DNA of 64,000 nucleotides from Solirubrobacter taibaiensis (GCA_027587225.1 JAPDDQ010000009.1:1-64000); one strand, 5' to 3'. Shown: positions 54,767 through 63,310, numbered from the stretch's first letter. Notes: generated by a model from the sequence alone, not told the origin. Made by a program: numbers and translations.

Positions 54767-56028
54767 GGCTGCGCCCCTGTGACGACCTTGTCGAACTTCA
54801 GCTGGCTGTTCTCCACCGTCTCGATCGCCATGTCGGTGAGCGACGTGTCGCCGTTGCCGTCGATCGAGTAGGTGCCCAGCACGCTCTGGCGGTCCTTGGT
54901 GGCGAACAGCGCCTTGAGCACGTCGGCCTTCTCGCCGGTCTTCGAGCGTTCGATCGCGTCTAGGGCGAGCTTCATCGCCTCATAGCCGTAGATCGAGTAC
55001 GGATCGGGGGCGCTGTCGCCGTACTTGGCGCCGTAGTCGTCGAAGAACTTCTGGCCTTCGGGCGGCAGCTCGGACGTCGGCAGCGTCGGCGACGTGCACT
55101 TGAAGCGCGCGGCCACATCGGCCGGGACGCCGCCCTTGGCCGGGTCGACGAACCCGCTCTCGCAGACGCCGTCGGGCCCGTAGAGCTTCGCGCTGGGCAG
55201 TGCGGCCGCGAAGTCCTTGAACAGCTGGGCGGCGTTGTTGCCCGTGATGCCCGAGAACGCGAAGCAGTCGGCGCCGGCCCCCGCGGCCCGTTGGGCCATC
55301 GAGCGGTAGTTGGACGCCTGCTTGTCGATCGCCTCGTTGGAGATGATGGTCAGCCCGGCGCCCTTCGCCGCGGCCTCGATGGCCTGCGCGAGCCCGGCGC
55401 CGTAGACCTCCTTGTCGTTGGTCAGCTGCACCTTCGTGCAGCCGTCCTCCTTCATCACCTGCACCATCACCGGGCCCTTGATCGAGTCCCGGGCCACGAT
55501 CCGCGTATAGGTGCGCGTCCCGGTCGGGTAGTACTTGTCGGGCTCGCCCTGGGTGGACCCGGGCTCGTCGGTGGTCAAGCCGACCGCGGTGTTGCCCGGA
55601 CTGATCTGCGGCACGCCGCCCTCGTTGAGGATCGGGATCGAGACCGCCGCGGCGCCGCTGTTGAACTCGCCGATGTAGACGGCCGCCGAGTCGTCCTGCG
55701 CGGCCTTCAGCGCGTTGGACGACGTCGCTTCGGGCGTCCAGGTGCCCGCCTGCGCGGTCGAGTTGTCCATCGACACGTACTTGATCGGGTGCTCACCCGC
55801 CTTGTTGCCGGCCTGCTCGAGCGCCATCTGCATGCCGTTGACGATCGCCTTGGTCTGGGGGCTCGAGGCGCCCTGCAGCGGCATCGACGAGTAGATCGTC
55901 AATTCCTTGGCGCCGCCTCCCGCAGCGTCGCCGCCGTCGCCGCTGTCACTGCCGCAGGCGCCGACGCTCAACGCGAGCGCGCCGGCGAGGCAAGCCAAAG
56001 CTGTCGAACCGATGGGCTTCGGTGTCAT
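54763..56028 (-). CDS. Substrate-binding lipoprotein of a branched-chain/amide ABC transporter
   Basis: The ATG at 56028 follows GGGAGGG by 6 nt. The 421-residue protein has a lipobox LSVGAC (Cys near 25) and a type I periplasmic-binding fold (LivJ/UrtA class: LTIYSSMPLQGASSPQTKAI at the start, AVYIGEFNSGAAAVSIPILNEGGVPQISPGNTAVGLT later). It delivers small amino-acid-like ligands to a LivHMGF permease, but no such permease or ATPase is encoded in the window. First gene of the minus-strand catabolic operon. Confidence 0.9.
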   Translation of the reverse strand: MTPKPIGSTALACLAGALALSVGACGSDSGDGGDAAGGGAKELTIYSSMPLQGASSPQTKAIVNGMQMALEQAGNKAGEHPIKYVSMDNSTAQAGTWTPEATSSNALKAAQDDSAAVYIGEFNSGAAAVSIPILNEGGVPQISPGNTAVGLTTDEPGSTQGEPDKYYPTGTRTYTRIVARDSIKGPVMVQVMKEDGCTKVQLTNDKEVYGAGLAQAIEAAAKGAGLTIISNEAIDKQASNYRSMAQRAAGAGADCFAFSGITGNNAAQLFKDFAAALPSAKLYGPDGVCESGFVDPAKGGVPADVAARFKCTSPTLPTSELPPEGQKFFDDYGAKYGDSAPDPYSIYGYEAMKLALDAIERSKTGEKADVLKALFATKDRQSVLGTYSIDGNGDTSLTDMAIETVENSQLKFDKVVTGAQP

Positions 56029-56087
56029 CAGTTTCCCTCCCCGGGAATCCACGGACAGATCGGGTCGTCCGAGCCATCAGCATAAGA

Positions 56088-56124
56088 TGTGATCACAGAT
56101 CATGTCAAGGCAGATGTGATCACA
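56088..56124. promoter_or_regulatory. Two copies of a palindromic operator between GntR and catabolic operon
   Basis: Identical 13-bp sequences AGATGTGATCACA occur at 56086-56098 (core TGTGATCACA 56088-56097) and 56112-56124 (core 56115-56124), 27 bp centre to centre. Each core is a perfect palindrome. They sit between divergent starts at 56028 and 56143, so the GntR protein probably binds them to control both directions. Confidence 0.7.
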
Positions 56125-56142
56125 AACCGATATCTTTGAGCG

Positions 56143-56835
56143 GTGCCCGCAATGAAGCGACTCGAACCGGCGCTGCTGACGGACCAGGTCTACGCGGTCC
56201 TCCACGAGGCGATCATCAGCGGCGAGCTGCCCGCCGGCTCCCGCCTGCGGATCAGGAATATCGCCGAGCAGGTGGGCACCAGCGTCATGCCCGTGCGCGA
56301 GGCGATCCGCCGGCTCGAAGAGGCGGGCTTGGCCGAGCGCGAACCCCACAAGGGAGCGGTCGTCAAGGGGCTCACCCTGGAGGAGCTGGTGCATGTGTAC
56401 GGCGTGCGTCGGTTGCTGGAGGGCGAAGCGGCGCGGCTCGGCACCGAGCGGATCACGGCCGAGGACTGCGACCGGATGCAGGCCGAGTACGAGGCGATGG
56501 TGGCGGCGATCGACGAGCAGCGCGTGGTCGATCTCCTCGATCACGACGAAGCGCTGCTGTCGATCCTGTACACCGCGTCCGGCAATCCCGTCCTCGTCAA
56601 CATGATCCGAACGCTGTGGCAGCACTGCCGGGCGTACAAGAACGTGGGTGCCCGGGGCACGCTGGCCGGCGGCGACACGGACCATCTGCGGCGCTACCAG
56701 AAGGACCTGGTCACGGCCGCGCGCGGGCGAGACGCGGCGGCCGCGCAATCGGTGTCCGATGCCTCGCTCGACAACGCGACGCAGCGCATCAGAACGCTGC
56801 TGGACGTCCAGGAGCACGAGAATGCACGACCGTGA
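56143..56835 (+). CDS. GntR-family regulator, FadR/FCD subfamily
   Basis: A winged HTH (about 12-75: LTDQVYAVLHEAIISGELPA, LRIRNIAEQVGTSVMPVREA, then IRRLEEAGLAER) is followed by a helical FCD domain (about 85-220) that binds small acids, often through a metal held by Asp/His residues (LLDHDEALL, LWQHCRAY). GTG at 56143 or ATG at 56152 could be the start; the Shine-Dalgarno does not decide. It is divergent from the catabolic operon across two identical palindromes and overlaps the LuxR gene by 4 bp. Confidence 0.9.
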   Translation: MPAMKRLEPALLTDQVYAVLHEAIISGELPAGSRLRIRNIAEQVGTSVMPVREAIRRLEEAGLAEREPHKGAVVKGLTLEELVHVYGVRRLLEGEAARLGTERITAEDCDRMQAEYEAMVAAIDEQRVVDLLDHDEALLSILYTASGNPVLVNMIRTLWQHCRAYKNVGARGTLAGGDTDHLRRYQKDLVTAARGRDAAAAQSVSDASLDNATQRIRTLLDVQEHENARP

Positions 56836-59639
56836 CCTCGGAGCCACTGCTCGAACGCGAACGCGAGCTGCGCGCGGCTGACGCGCTGCTGGCTGACGCC
56901 GCCCGCGATCAGGGGCGGCTGTTGTGCATCGAAGCGGCGCCCGGGATGGGCAAGTCGGCGTTGGTCGAGCAGATCGCGGGCCGCGCCCGCGACGCGGGTT
57001 GTGTGGTGCTGAGCGCTGCCGGCCGCGAGCTCGAGCGCGGACTCGGCTGGGGCGTCGCGCGGTCGCTGTTCGAGTCAGCCGTCGCGCGCTGCTCCGTGGC
57101 GGAGCGCGAGGAGTTGCTCAGCGGCTCCGCGGCTGCCGCGGGTGCGCTGTTCGGCGCCGGAATCGACACCGAAGGACGCAGTCCCGATGATCTGCGCTTC
57201 GCGATCCTGCACGGGCTGTACTGGCTCGCCGTGCGGTTGGCCGAGGCGGCGCCGCTGGTGCTCATCGTCGACGACGCGCACTGGGCCGACGAGCCGTCCT
57301 TGCGCTTGCTGTCGTATCTGCAGAGCCGGATCCGCGAGCAACCGGTGGCCGTGCTGGTGGCCGCGCGCGTGGACGAGCCGGGGGAGGCGGGACTGCTCGC
57401 GCAGCTGCTCGCCGACCCGGCCACGGCGGTGTGCGAGCTGACGCCGCTGAGCCCGGCCGCCGTCGCGGACCTGATCCGCGGACGCGTCCCCGACGCCGAC
57501 GACGCGCTGTGCCGGCGCTGCGCGGAGCTCACCGCGGGCAATCCGCTGGGGGTGCGTGAGCTCGGCTGGGCGCTCGCGGACGGTGACGCGACGGACCTGG
57601 ACGCGAGCGCCGAGCAGGCTGCCCGCTCGCTCTCGCGCTCGACGCGGCAGCGCCTGCGCGCGCTGCCGCGGCACGCCGGCGCCCTGGCGGAAGCGGTCGC
57701 GGTGTTCGAAGGCGGCGTCACGCTGGACCGTGCGGCGGCGCTCGCGGACCTGTCCGGCGACGAGGCGCTGGACGCCGCCGATCACCTGTCTCGAGCGCAC
57801 ATCCTCGCGGCCGGCGACCTGCTCGAGTTCACCCACCCGCTGCTGCGCGCAGCGGTCTACGGTGGGCTCACGCGACCACGCAAGGCGGCGCTCCATCGCC
57901 GCGCGGCGGCGTTCCTGCTCGCGGCGCGCGTGCCGGGCGAGCAGGTGGCGGCGCATCTGCTCCTGACCCTGCCGGACGGTGACCCCGCGGTCGTCGATGC
58001 GCTCCGCGGTGCCGCCCGGCACGCCTCCGAGCAGGGGGTGACGCGCTCGGCGGTGGCGTATCTGGAGCGGGCGCTCCTTGAACCGCCGGCGGACGGCGCG
58101 CGGCCCGACGTGCTGGCCGAGCTCGCGCGAGCCGAGGCGCACGCCGAGCCCCACCGCGCGATCGCGCACTTCGAAGCGGCAATCGGGGAGACGTTCGATC
58201 CGGTCCGTCGCGCCGCGCTCGCGCTCGCGCTCGGGCGTGCGCTGCACGACGCTGGCCGTCTCGAGGACGCGTGCCGCGCGTTCGAGCGCGGGCTGGCCGA
58301 GCTCGCGGAGGAGGCGGGCGACCTGGCCGTCGAGCTCGAGGCGTGGTACCTCACGTCCGCGGTGCTCTTGCCCACCCGCGCGCCGGACGCACACCGCCGG
58401 GTCGACGCCATCATCGAACATCCCGGAAGCTCCTCCTCGCCGGCGCAGCGCGCGTTGATGAGCAAGGCCCTGATCATGCGCATGTACGCGGGCGAGCCGC
58501 GCGACCGCATGGTCTCGTTCGCGCGCGAGCTCTACGCCGGTGGGCGGCTGCTGGAGGAGGGCGGGCTGGCCTCGCAGGCGATCGGCCACGTGGCCGGGGC
58601 GCTCAGCTATTGCGACGAGTACGCCGCGGCCGAGGACGTCCTCGGCCGGGCCCTGGAAGTGACGCGGCGCAGCGGGTGGGTGACCTGGGTCGGCGCGGCT
58701 TCGCAGTTGCGCGCACGCCAGCGACTGTGGACAGGACCGATCCCGGATGCGGTCGAGGACGCCCGCACCGCCGTCGACATCTTCACGGGTGGGATGCAGC
58801 TCTATCTGCCGGCCGCCGCGCACTGCTTGATCCGGGCGCTGATCGAGCGCGACGAGCCGGAGGCGGCCGAAGCGCTCTACGCCCGCGTGCAGCGCGACGC
58901 CACTCCCGCCGGGATCTTTGCCGCTTGGCAGCACGAGTCGCGTGCCCGGCTGGCCGCCCATCGCGGCGATCATGCGCGTGCGCTGGAGGCGTTCCTGGCC
59001 TGTGGCGAGCAGCTCGCGGGCCTGCTGATCGTCAACCCGTCGATGTTCCACTGGCGCGTCGAGGCCGGGCTCGCCGCGTTGCGGCTCGGGCAACGTGAGG
59101 AGGCCGAGCGCCTGATCGCCGAGGAGACCGCGCTGGCTGAGCGGTTGGGCGCTCCGCGCGCGCTGGGCGTCGCCCGCCGCGCCGCCGCGCTGCTCGAGCG
59201 CGGACCGGCGGCCGAGGACGGCCTGCATTCGGCGGCGGCGTTCTTCGCGGGGTGCGGCGCGCGGGTCGAGCACGCGCACACGCTGGTCGAGCTCGGCGCG
59301 GCGATCCGGCGCAACGGCCGTCCCGTCGACGCCCGCGAGATCCTGCGCGAAGCGCTGCGCCAGGCCGAGGCGATCGGGGCGGTCGCGGCGGCGCGGCGCG
59401 CGCGGGACGAGATCGGCCTGGCCGGCGGACGGGCGCCGGCCCGGCGTGACGCCGCCGGTGAGCTCTCGCCGAGCGAGCGCCGCGTCGCGGGCCTCGCGGC
59501 GTCGGGGCGCACCAACCGGCAGATCGCCGACGAGCTGTACGTGACCGTCAAAGCGGTCGAGTGGCACCTGGGCAACTCGTACCGCAAGCTCGACATCCGG
59601 GGCCGCGACGGCCTCGCCGCCGCGCTCGCCGAGGCCTGA
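56832..59639 (+). CDS. Large ATP-binding LuxR-family regulator (LAL type)
   Basis: The GTG at 56832 lies inside the GntR stop (4-bp overlap). The 935-residue protein has an AAA/STAND ATPase domain with Walker A APGMGKSALVEQ (about 36-47) and Walker B VLIVDDAHWAD, a long TPR-like helical middle (about 390-850) and a C-terminal LuxR HTH (about 873-932: LSPSERRVAGLAASGRTNRQ, then IADELYVTVKAVEWHLGNSY). LAL regulators activate transcription when ATP and a ligand bind. Its coupling to a FadR-type regulator is unusual. Confidence 0.92.
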   Translation: MTSEPLLERERELRAADALLADAARDQGRLLCIEAAPGMGKSALVEQIAGRARDAGCVVLSAAGRELERGLGWGVARSLFESAVARCSVAEREELLSGSAAAAGALFGAGIDTEGRSPDDLRFAILHGLYWLAVRLAEAAPLVLIVDDAHWADEPSLRLLSYLQSRIREQPVAVLVAARVDEPGEAGLLAQLLADPATAVCELTPLSPAAVADLIRGRVPDADDALCRRCAELTAGNPLGVRELGWALADGDATDLDASAEQAARSLSRSTRQRLRALPRHAGALAEAVAVFEGGVTLDRAAALADLSGDEALDAADHLSRAHILAAGDLLEFTHPLLRAAVYGGLTRPRKAALHRRAAAFLLAARVPGEQVAAHLLLTLPDGDPAVVDALRGAARHASEQGVTRSAVAYLERALLEPPADGARPDVLAELARAEAHAEPHRAIAHFEAAIGETFDPVRRAALALALGRALHDAGRLEDACRAFERGLAELAEEAGDLAVELEAWYLTSAVLLPTRAPDAHRRVDAIIEHPGSSSSPAQRALMSKALIMRMYAGEPRDRMVSFARELYAGGRLLEEGGLASQAIGHVAGALSYCDEYAAAEDVLGRALEVTRRSGWVTWVGAASQLRARQRLWTGPIPDAVEDARTAVDIFTGGMQLYLPAAAHCLIRALIERDEPEAAEALYARVQRDATPAGIFAAWQHESRARLAAHRGDHARALEAFLACGEQLAGLLIVNPSMFHWRVEAGLAALRLGQREEAERLIAEETALAERLGAPRALGVARRAAALLERGPAAEDGLHSAAAFFAGCGARVEHAHTLVELGAAIRRNGRPVDAREILREALRQAEAIGAVAAARRARDEIGLAGGRAPARRDAAGELSPSERRVAGLAASGRTNRQIADELYVTVKAVEWHLGNSYRKLDIRGRDGLAAALAEA

Positions 59640-59651
59640 TCTCGCACGTCT

Positions 59652-59689
59652 GGGGTTCGCCCTGGGGTGTCCCCTAGTGACCCCAGGGC
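59652..59689. promoter_or_regulatory. Hairpin and CTGGGGT repeats upstream of the RTX-like gene
   Basis: Perfect 10-bp arms GCCCTGGGGT (59659-59668) and ACCCCAGGGC (59680-59689) with an 11-nt loop. A further CTGGGGT direct copy starts just upstream (59650-59656). No T-run. It could end the LuxR transcript or be an operator for the secreted-protein gene 55 bp downstream. Confidence 0.45.
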
Positions 59690-59743
59690 CGGGAGCCGGG
59701 AGTCTGCATGGCGTCAGACCAACCCCTCCCCAAGGAACTCCAA

Positions 59744-60916
59744 ATGAACCGCTTGCTCTCCACCGCCGCCCTCGCCGTCACCGCTGCCGGCCTCCTCGCT
59801 TCCAGCGCCCAGGCCACCGGGCCGAACACGTGTGTGTACAACCCGGCGACCAAGAACGTCAGCGTCAAACTCGCCGCCGGCGGATTCGTCGAGCTCGACC
59901 GCGAAGGCAACAAGTTCGTCACGTTCGACGCGTTCGGCAAGACGGTCTGCGCCAGCTCGTCCGGCACCGTCGCGACCATCGGCAACACGGCCGCGATCTT
60001 CATGGTCGGCTCGTTCGCGAACAAGGACGACTTCATCGTCAACTACAGCGGCGGTGAGTTCCTGCCCGGCGCCAAGAGCACCAGCGGCGATCAGAACCGC
60101 GCCGAGGTCATCGTCTTCAACGACGCGACCGACATCGTCGACGTCGTCGGCACCAACGGCCACGACATCATCACGGTCATGGGCGGGCAGGGCACCACCC
60201 TGCCCGGCGGCGCCGTGCGCGTCAACGGCGACCTCAACAACCCGGCGCCGAGCGTCAAGCTCCAGAACATCAACCCGTCGCTGGTGCGCGTGAACGGCCT
60301 CGGCGGCGACGACTTCATCACCGCCAACGGCGTCTTCGGCACGGCGACCACGATGCACCTGCGGCTCAGCGGCGGCGACGGCAACGACTCGCTCGTCAGC
60401 GGCCTGATCGCCGGCGACGTGCTCCTCGGCGAAGCGGGCGACGACTCCTTCGGCACCAAGCAGGGCCAGCGGGACGACATCTCCAACGGCGGCCCCGGCA
60501 ACGACCGCGCGACCATCGACGCTCCCGGGGACTCGGCCTTCGAGGTCGAGACCATCAACGGCTCGATCGGCGTGCCGTCGCTCAAGCACACCGCGCTCAA
60601 GGGCCGCCGGTCCACGGTGAACCTCAGCTGGACGCACCCGCAGGCCTGGAAGCAGCTCGCCAAGGTCGAGCTGGGCGCCTTCGTCGGCACCAAGCGCGTC
60701 GGCACCGTCACCATGACCCCGGCCACGGGCAAGATCGCCGCCCGCGGCGGGCTGTCGCTGACCCGCGACGCGAAGCTCGCCCACAAGGGCAAGACCGTGT
60801 CCGCCGCGCTCGCGCTCAAGCTCGCCCCGTCGGTCGACACCGACAACCTGCACCTCGAGCTCGCCGCCACCGACAAGGCCGGTGAGACCCAGACCGACCT
60901 GTTCCCGGGCCTCTAA
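59744..60916 (+). CDS. Secreted RTX-like (Gly-Asp-rich) protein
   Basis: The ATG at 59744 is chosen because AAGGA lies 7 nt upstream and it starts a good signal peptide (MNRLLSTAALAVTAAGLLAS, cleavage after AQA). The mature 365 residues are beta-rich. Calcium-loop-like motifs LGGDDFI, LSGGDGNDSLVSG, LLGEAGDDSF and GGPGNDRA (about 185-260) suggest a short beta-roll, followed by an Ig-like C-terminal part. No enzyme motif. A plausible role is a surface or matrix protein. Confidence 0.8.
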   Translation: MNRLLSTAALAVTAAGLLASSAQATGPNTCVYNPATKNVSVKLAAGGFVELDREGNKFVTFDAFGKTVCASSSGTVATIGNTAAIFMVGSFANKDDFIVNYSGGEFLPGAKSTSGDQNRAEVIVFNDATDIVDVVGTNGHDIITVMGGQGTTLPGGAVRVNGDLNNPAPSVKLQNINPSLVRVNGLGGDDFITANGVFGTATTMHLRLSGGDGNDSLVSGLIAGDVLLGEAGDDSFGTKQGQRDDISNGGPGNDRATIDAPGDSAFEVETINGSIGVPSLKHTALKGRRSTVNLSWTHPQAWKQLAKVELGAFVGTKRVGTVTMTPATGKIAARGGLSLTRDAKLAHKGKTVSAALALKLAPSVDTDNLHLELAATDKAGETQTDLFPGL

Positions 60917-60928
60917 CCAACTACGGCC

Positions 60929-60957
60929 TTGACGAAACTAAGACTCTTAGGTATAAA
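60929..60957 (+). promoter_or_regulatory. Promoter of the MBL hydrolase-TetR operon
   Basis: -35 TTGACG (60929-60934), 17-bp spacer, -10 TATAAA (60952-60957), near the sigma-70 consensus; the start codon follows about 36 bp after the -10. Confidence 0.85.
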
Positions 60958-60971
60958 CCTAAGAGTCTTAG
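60938..60971. promoter_or_regulatory. Tandem TetR-type operators overlapping the promoter
   Basis: Two 13-bp palindromes, CTAAGACTCTTAG (60938-60950) and CTAAGAGTCTTAG (60959-60971), 21 bp centre to centre (two helical turns). Together they form a 15-bp-arm inverted repeat. The first lies between -35 and -10, the second covers the likely start site. Binding by the downstream TetR protein would block transcription. Confidence 0.85.
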
Positions 60972-60992
60972 GAATTCGATCCGGAGCCCACC

Positions 60993-61676
60993 ATGAAGAC
61001 CACACCCGTCACCGACCACCTGACCCAGCTCACGAAGCTGCACTTCGTCAACGCCTTCCTCGTGCGCGAGGACGACGGGTTCACGCTCGTCGACACGACC
61101 ATGGGCCGCAGCCCGAAGGGGCTGATCGAGGCGGCGCGCAGCGCGGGAGCCCGCATACGCCGGATCGCGCTCACGCACGGTCACGGGGACCACGTCGGCC
61201 TGCTGGACGCGCTGCGCGACAGTCTCGGCAAGGATGTGGAGGTGCTGATGCCCGAGCTCGACGAGCAGATCCTCGCCGGGGAGACCGAAGGCAAGTTCCC
61301 GGGCAGCTGGCCGAAGGTCCGCACGCGCGCCGACCGGCGCCTGCAGCCCGGTGACCGCGTCGGCAGCCTCGAGGTCGTCGCGACGCCCGGCCACACACCC
61401 GGGCATGTCGCGTACCTGGACACGCGTGATCGCGCGGTGATCGCGGGCGACACGTTCACCTCCTACGGGCGCGTGATGACCTCCGACCGGCTCCGGCTTC
61501 CGTTCCCGCTGGCGGCCTCCGCGACCTGGAGCGGCGAGCAGGTCCTGGCCTCGGCGCAGACGGTGCGGGCGCTCGCGCCGTCGGTGATGGTCGTCGGTCA
61601 CGGCCCGGTCGTGCGCGACCCGATCGTGAAGATCGACAAGGCGCTCGCGCTGGCCAAGGCGCCCGTGACCGCCTGA
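60993..61676 (+). CDS. MBL-fold metallo-hydrolase controlled by TetR
   Basis: The 227-residue protein has zinc ligands in THGHGDHVG (about 61-69), a His in TPGHTPGH, Asp in IAGDTF and the final His in VVGHGPV. Residues LTKLHFVNAFLVREDDGFTL form the usual first strands. It shares general layout with the hydrolase at 40335-41006 (final GHGPVVR in both) but is not closely similar. It is the target gene of the TetR regulator encoded next to it (TGATG overlap), so its substrate may be the inducer. Confidence 0.88.
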   Translation: MKTTPVTDHLTQLTKLHFVNAFLVREDDGFTLVDTTMGRSPKGLIEAARSAGARIRRIALTHGHGDHVGLLDALRDSLGKDVEVLMPELDEQILAGETEGKFPGSWPKVRTRADRRLQPGDRVGSLEVVATPGHTPGHVAYLDTRDRAVIAGDTFTSYGRVMTSDRLRLPFPLAASATWSGEQVLASAQTVRALAPSVMVVGHGPVVRDPIVKIDKALALAKAPVTA

Positions 61677-62248
61677 TGCCACGCGCCGGACTGGACCGGG
61701 ACACCGTCGTCGCGGCCGCCGCGGCCTTGGCCGACGCCGAAGGGCTGGAGGCCGTCACCCTGGCCAAGGTGGCGGCCCAGCTCGGCGTCAAGTCGCCCTC
61801 GCTGTACGTGCACGTGGACGGCCTGGCCGGCCTGCGCCGGCAGATCGCCGCGCGCGGCGCACGCGAGATCACCGCGCAGATGCAGGCGGCCGTGGCCGGG
61901 CGCGCCGGCCGCGACGCGCTCGCCGCGCTCGCCGGCATGTGGCGCGACTACGCCCGCGCGCACCCCGGGACCTACGCCTCGACACAGGACGTGGCCAACC
62001 TCGAAGGGCCGGAGGCGAGTGTTGCGGCCACCGCGGCGCTCGACGTCATCTACGCCGTGCTCCGCGGCTACGCGCTCGACGACGACGCGGCGACGCACGC
62101 CGCCCGCATCGTGCGCTCGGCCCTCCACGGCTTCGTCTCACTCGAAGTCGGCAACGGCTTCGGCTTCGACCTCGATCTCGACGAGAGCTTCGCGTTCCTC
62201 GTGGCCGTGCTCGACCGCGGGCTCCAGTCAGACGAGCTGCGCGGGTAG
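61676..62248 (+). CDS. TetR-family repressor with WHG-type C-terminal domain
   Basis: HTH in residues 8-55 (DRDTVVAAAAALADAEGLEAV, then LAKVAAQLGVKSPSLYVHV). The C-terminal ligand domain (about 75-185) ends ARIVRSALHGFVSLEVGNGFG, the WHG/TetR_C_33 pattern. The ATG overlaps the hydrolase stop by 1 bp, so both are made from one message and the protein likely represses its own operon through the two palindromes. The last 21 bp overlap the converging kinase gene. Confidence 0.9.
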   Translation: MPRAGLDRDTVVAAAAALADAEGLEAVTLAKVAAQLGVKSPSLYVHVDGLAGLRRQIAARGAREITAQMQAAVAGRAGRDALAALAGMWRDYARAHPGTYASTQDVANLEGPEASVAATAALDVIYAVLRGYALDDDAATHAARIVRSALHGFVSLEVGNGFGFDLDLDESFAFLVAVLDRGLQSDELRG

Positions 62249-63310
62249 CTGCACCGTGACGCACAGTCCGCCGGCGGCGCGGGGGATGAGCGTGAGGGTT
62301 CCGTCGTGGGCCTCGGTGATGCTCTTGACGATCGCCAGGCCGAGCCCGACGCCGGCGTGATCGGTGCGGATGCGCTCGCTGCCGCGCCGGAACGGCTCGA
62401 CGAGCGTGGCGACCAGCGCGGGGCTGAGCGGCTCGCCGGTGTTCACGACCGTGAGGACCACTGACTCGCGAGCCACGTTGGTGGTGACCCACACGGTGCC
62501 GCCGCCGGGGAGGTTGTGGACGATCGCGTTGTGCACGAGGTTCGTGCACAACTGCAACAGCAGGGCGGGCGAGCCAACCGTGCGGGTCTCCTCGCCGGAC
62601 ATCTCGAGGGTGAGCCCGCGTTCCTCGGCGAACGGCAGGAGCGACTCGGTGGCCTCTTCCGCGATCAGCGAGAGGTCCACGGGTTCACGGGCGAACGATC
62701 GCTGGTCGGCGCGGGTGAGCAGCAGCAGCGCTTCGGTGAGGTCGATCGCTCGCGTGTTGACGGCGTAGAGACGGTCGACGAGCTCGGCGGGATCGCGGTT
62801 GCGATCGCTGCGAGCGACATCGAGCAGCGTCTGTGTGATCGCCAGCGGCGTGCGCAGCTCGTGGGAGGCGTTGGCCGCGAACCGCTGCTGCTCGGCGACG
62901 TGCGCTTCCAGGCGCGCGAGCATCGCGTCGAACGCGTCGGCGAGCTCACGGAACTCGTCGCTGCGGCCCGGGAGCTCGATCCGGTGGGCGAGCGATCCCG
63001 TTCCCGCCCGGCGAGCCGCGTCCGTGATCCGATTCAGGGGCGCGAGCATGCGACCGGCGAGCAGCCACCCGCCCACCAGGCCGAACACCAGCAAGAACAG
63101 GAGCGACATGGCCGCCGGCAGGCTGAAGCCGTTCAAGGGGTCAGAGCGCCACGGCCGGATCCACGGGAGCCCGAAGATGACCTGGTCGGGGATGTAGCGC
63201 AGGAGCGACACCCACACGACCACGAGCAGCAACCCGCCGGCCACCATGAGGAAGCCGGCGTAGCTGAGCGTGAGCTTGAGGCGAACGCTGAGGCCGGGCT
63301 CTCTATCCAC
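62228..63310 (-). CDS. Two-component sensor histidine kinase
   Basis: I start at the GTG at 63310, 8 bp inside the regulator gene, giving 360 residues. Spans at about 12-36 and 64-86 enclose a short outer loop of about 28 residues, so the sensor is small or senses in the membrane. HAMP (about 84-136), HisKA with His150 (NASHELRTPLA) and HATPase (about 250-358, N box NLVHNAIVHN, G2 GVGLGLAIVKSI) are intact. Partner of the OmpR-type regulator upstream. Confidence 0.93.
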   Translation of the reverse strand: MDREPGLSVRLKLTLSYAGFLMVAGGLLLVVVWVSLLRYIPDQVIFGLPWIRPWRSDPLNGFSLPAAMSLLFLLVFGLVGGWLLAGRMLAPLNRITDAARRAGTGSLAHRIELPGRSDEFRELADAFDAMLARLEAHVAEQQRFAANASHELRTPLAITQTLLDVARSDRNRDPAELVDRLYAVNTRAIDLTEALLLLTRADQRSFAREPVDLSLIAEEATESLLPFAEERGLTLEMSGEETRTVGSPALLLQLCTNLVHNAIVHNLPGGGTVWVTTNVARESVVLTVVNTGEPLSPALVATLVEPFRRGSERIRTDHAGVGLGLAIVKSITEAHDGTLTLIPRAAGGLCVTVQLPAQLV

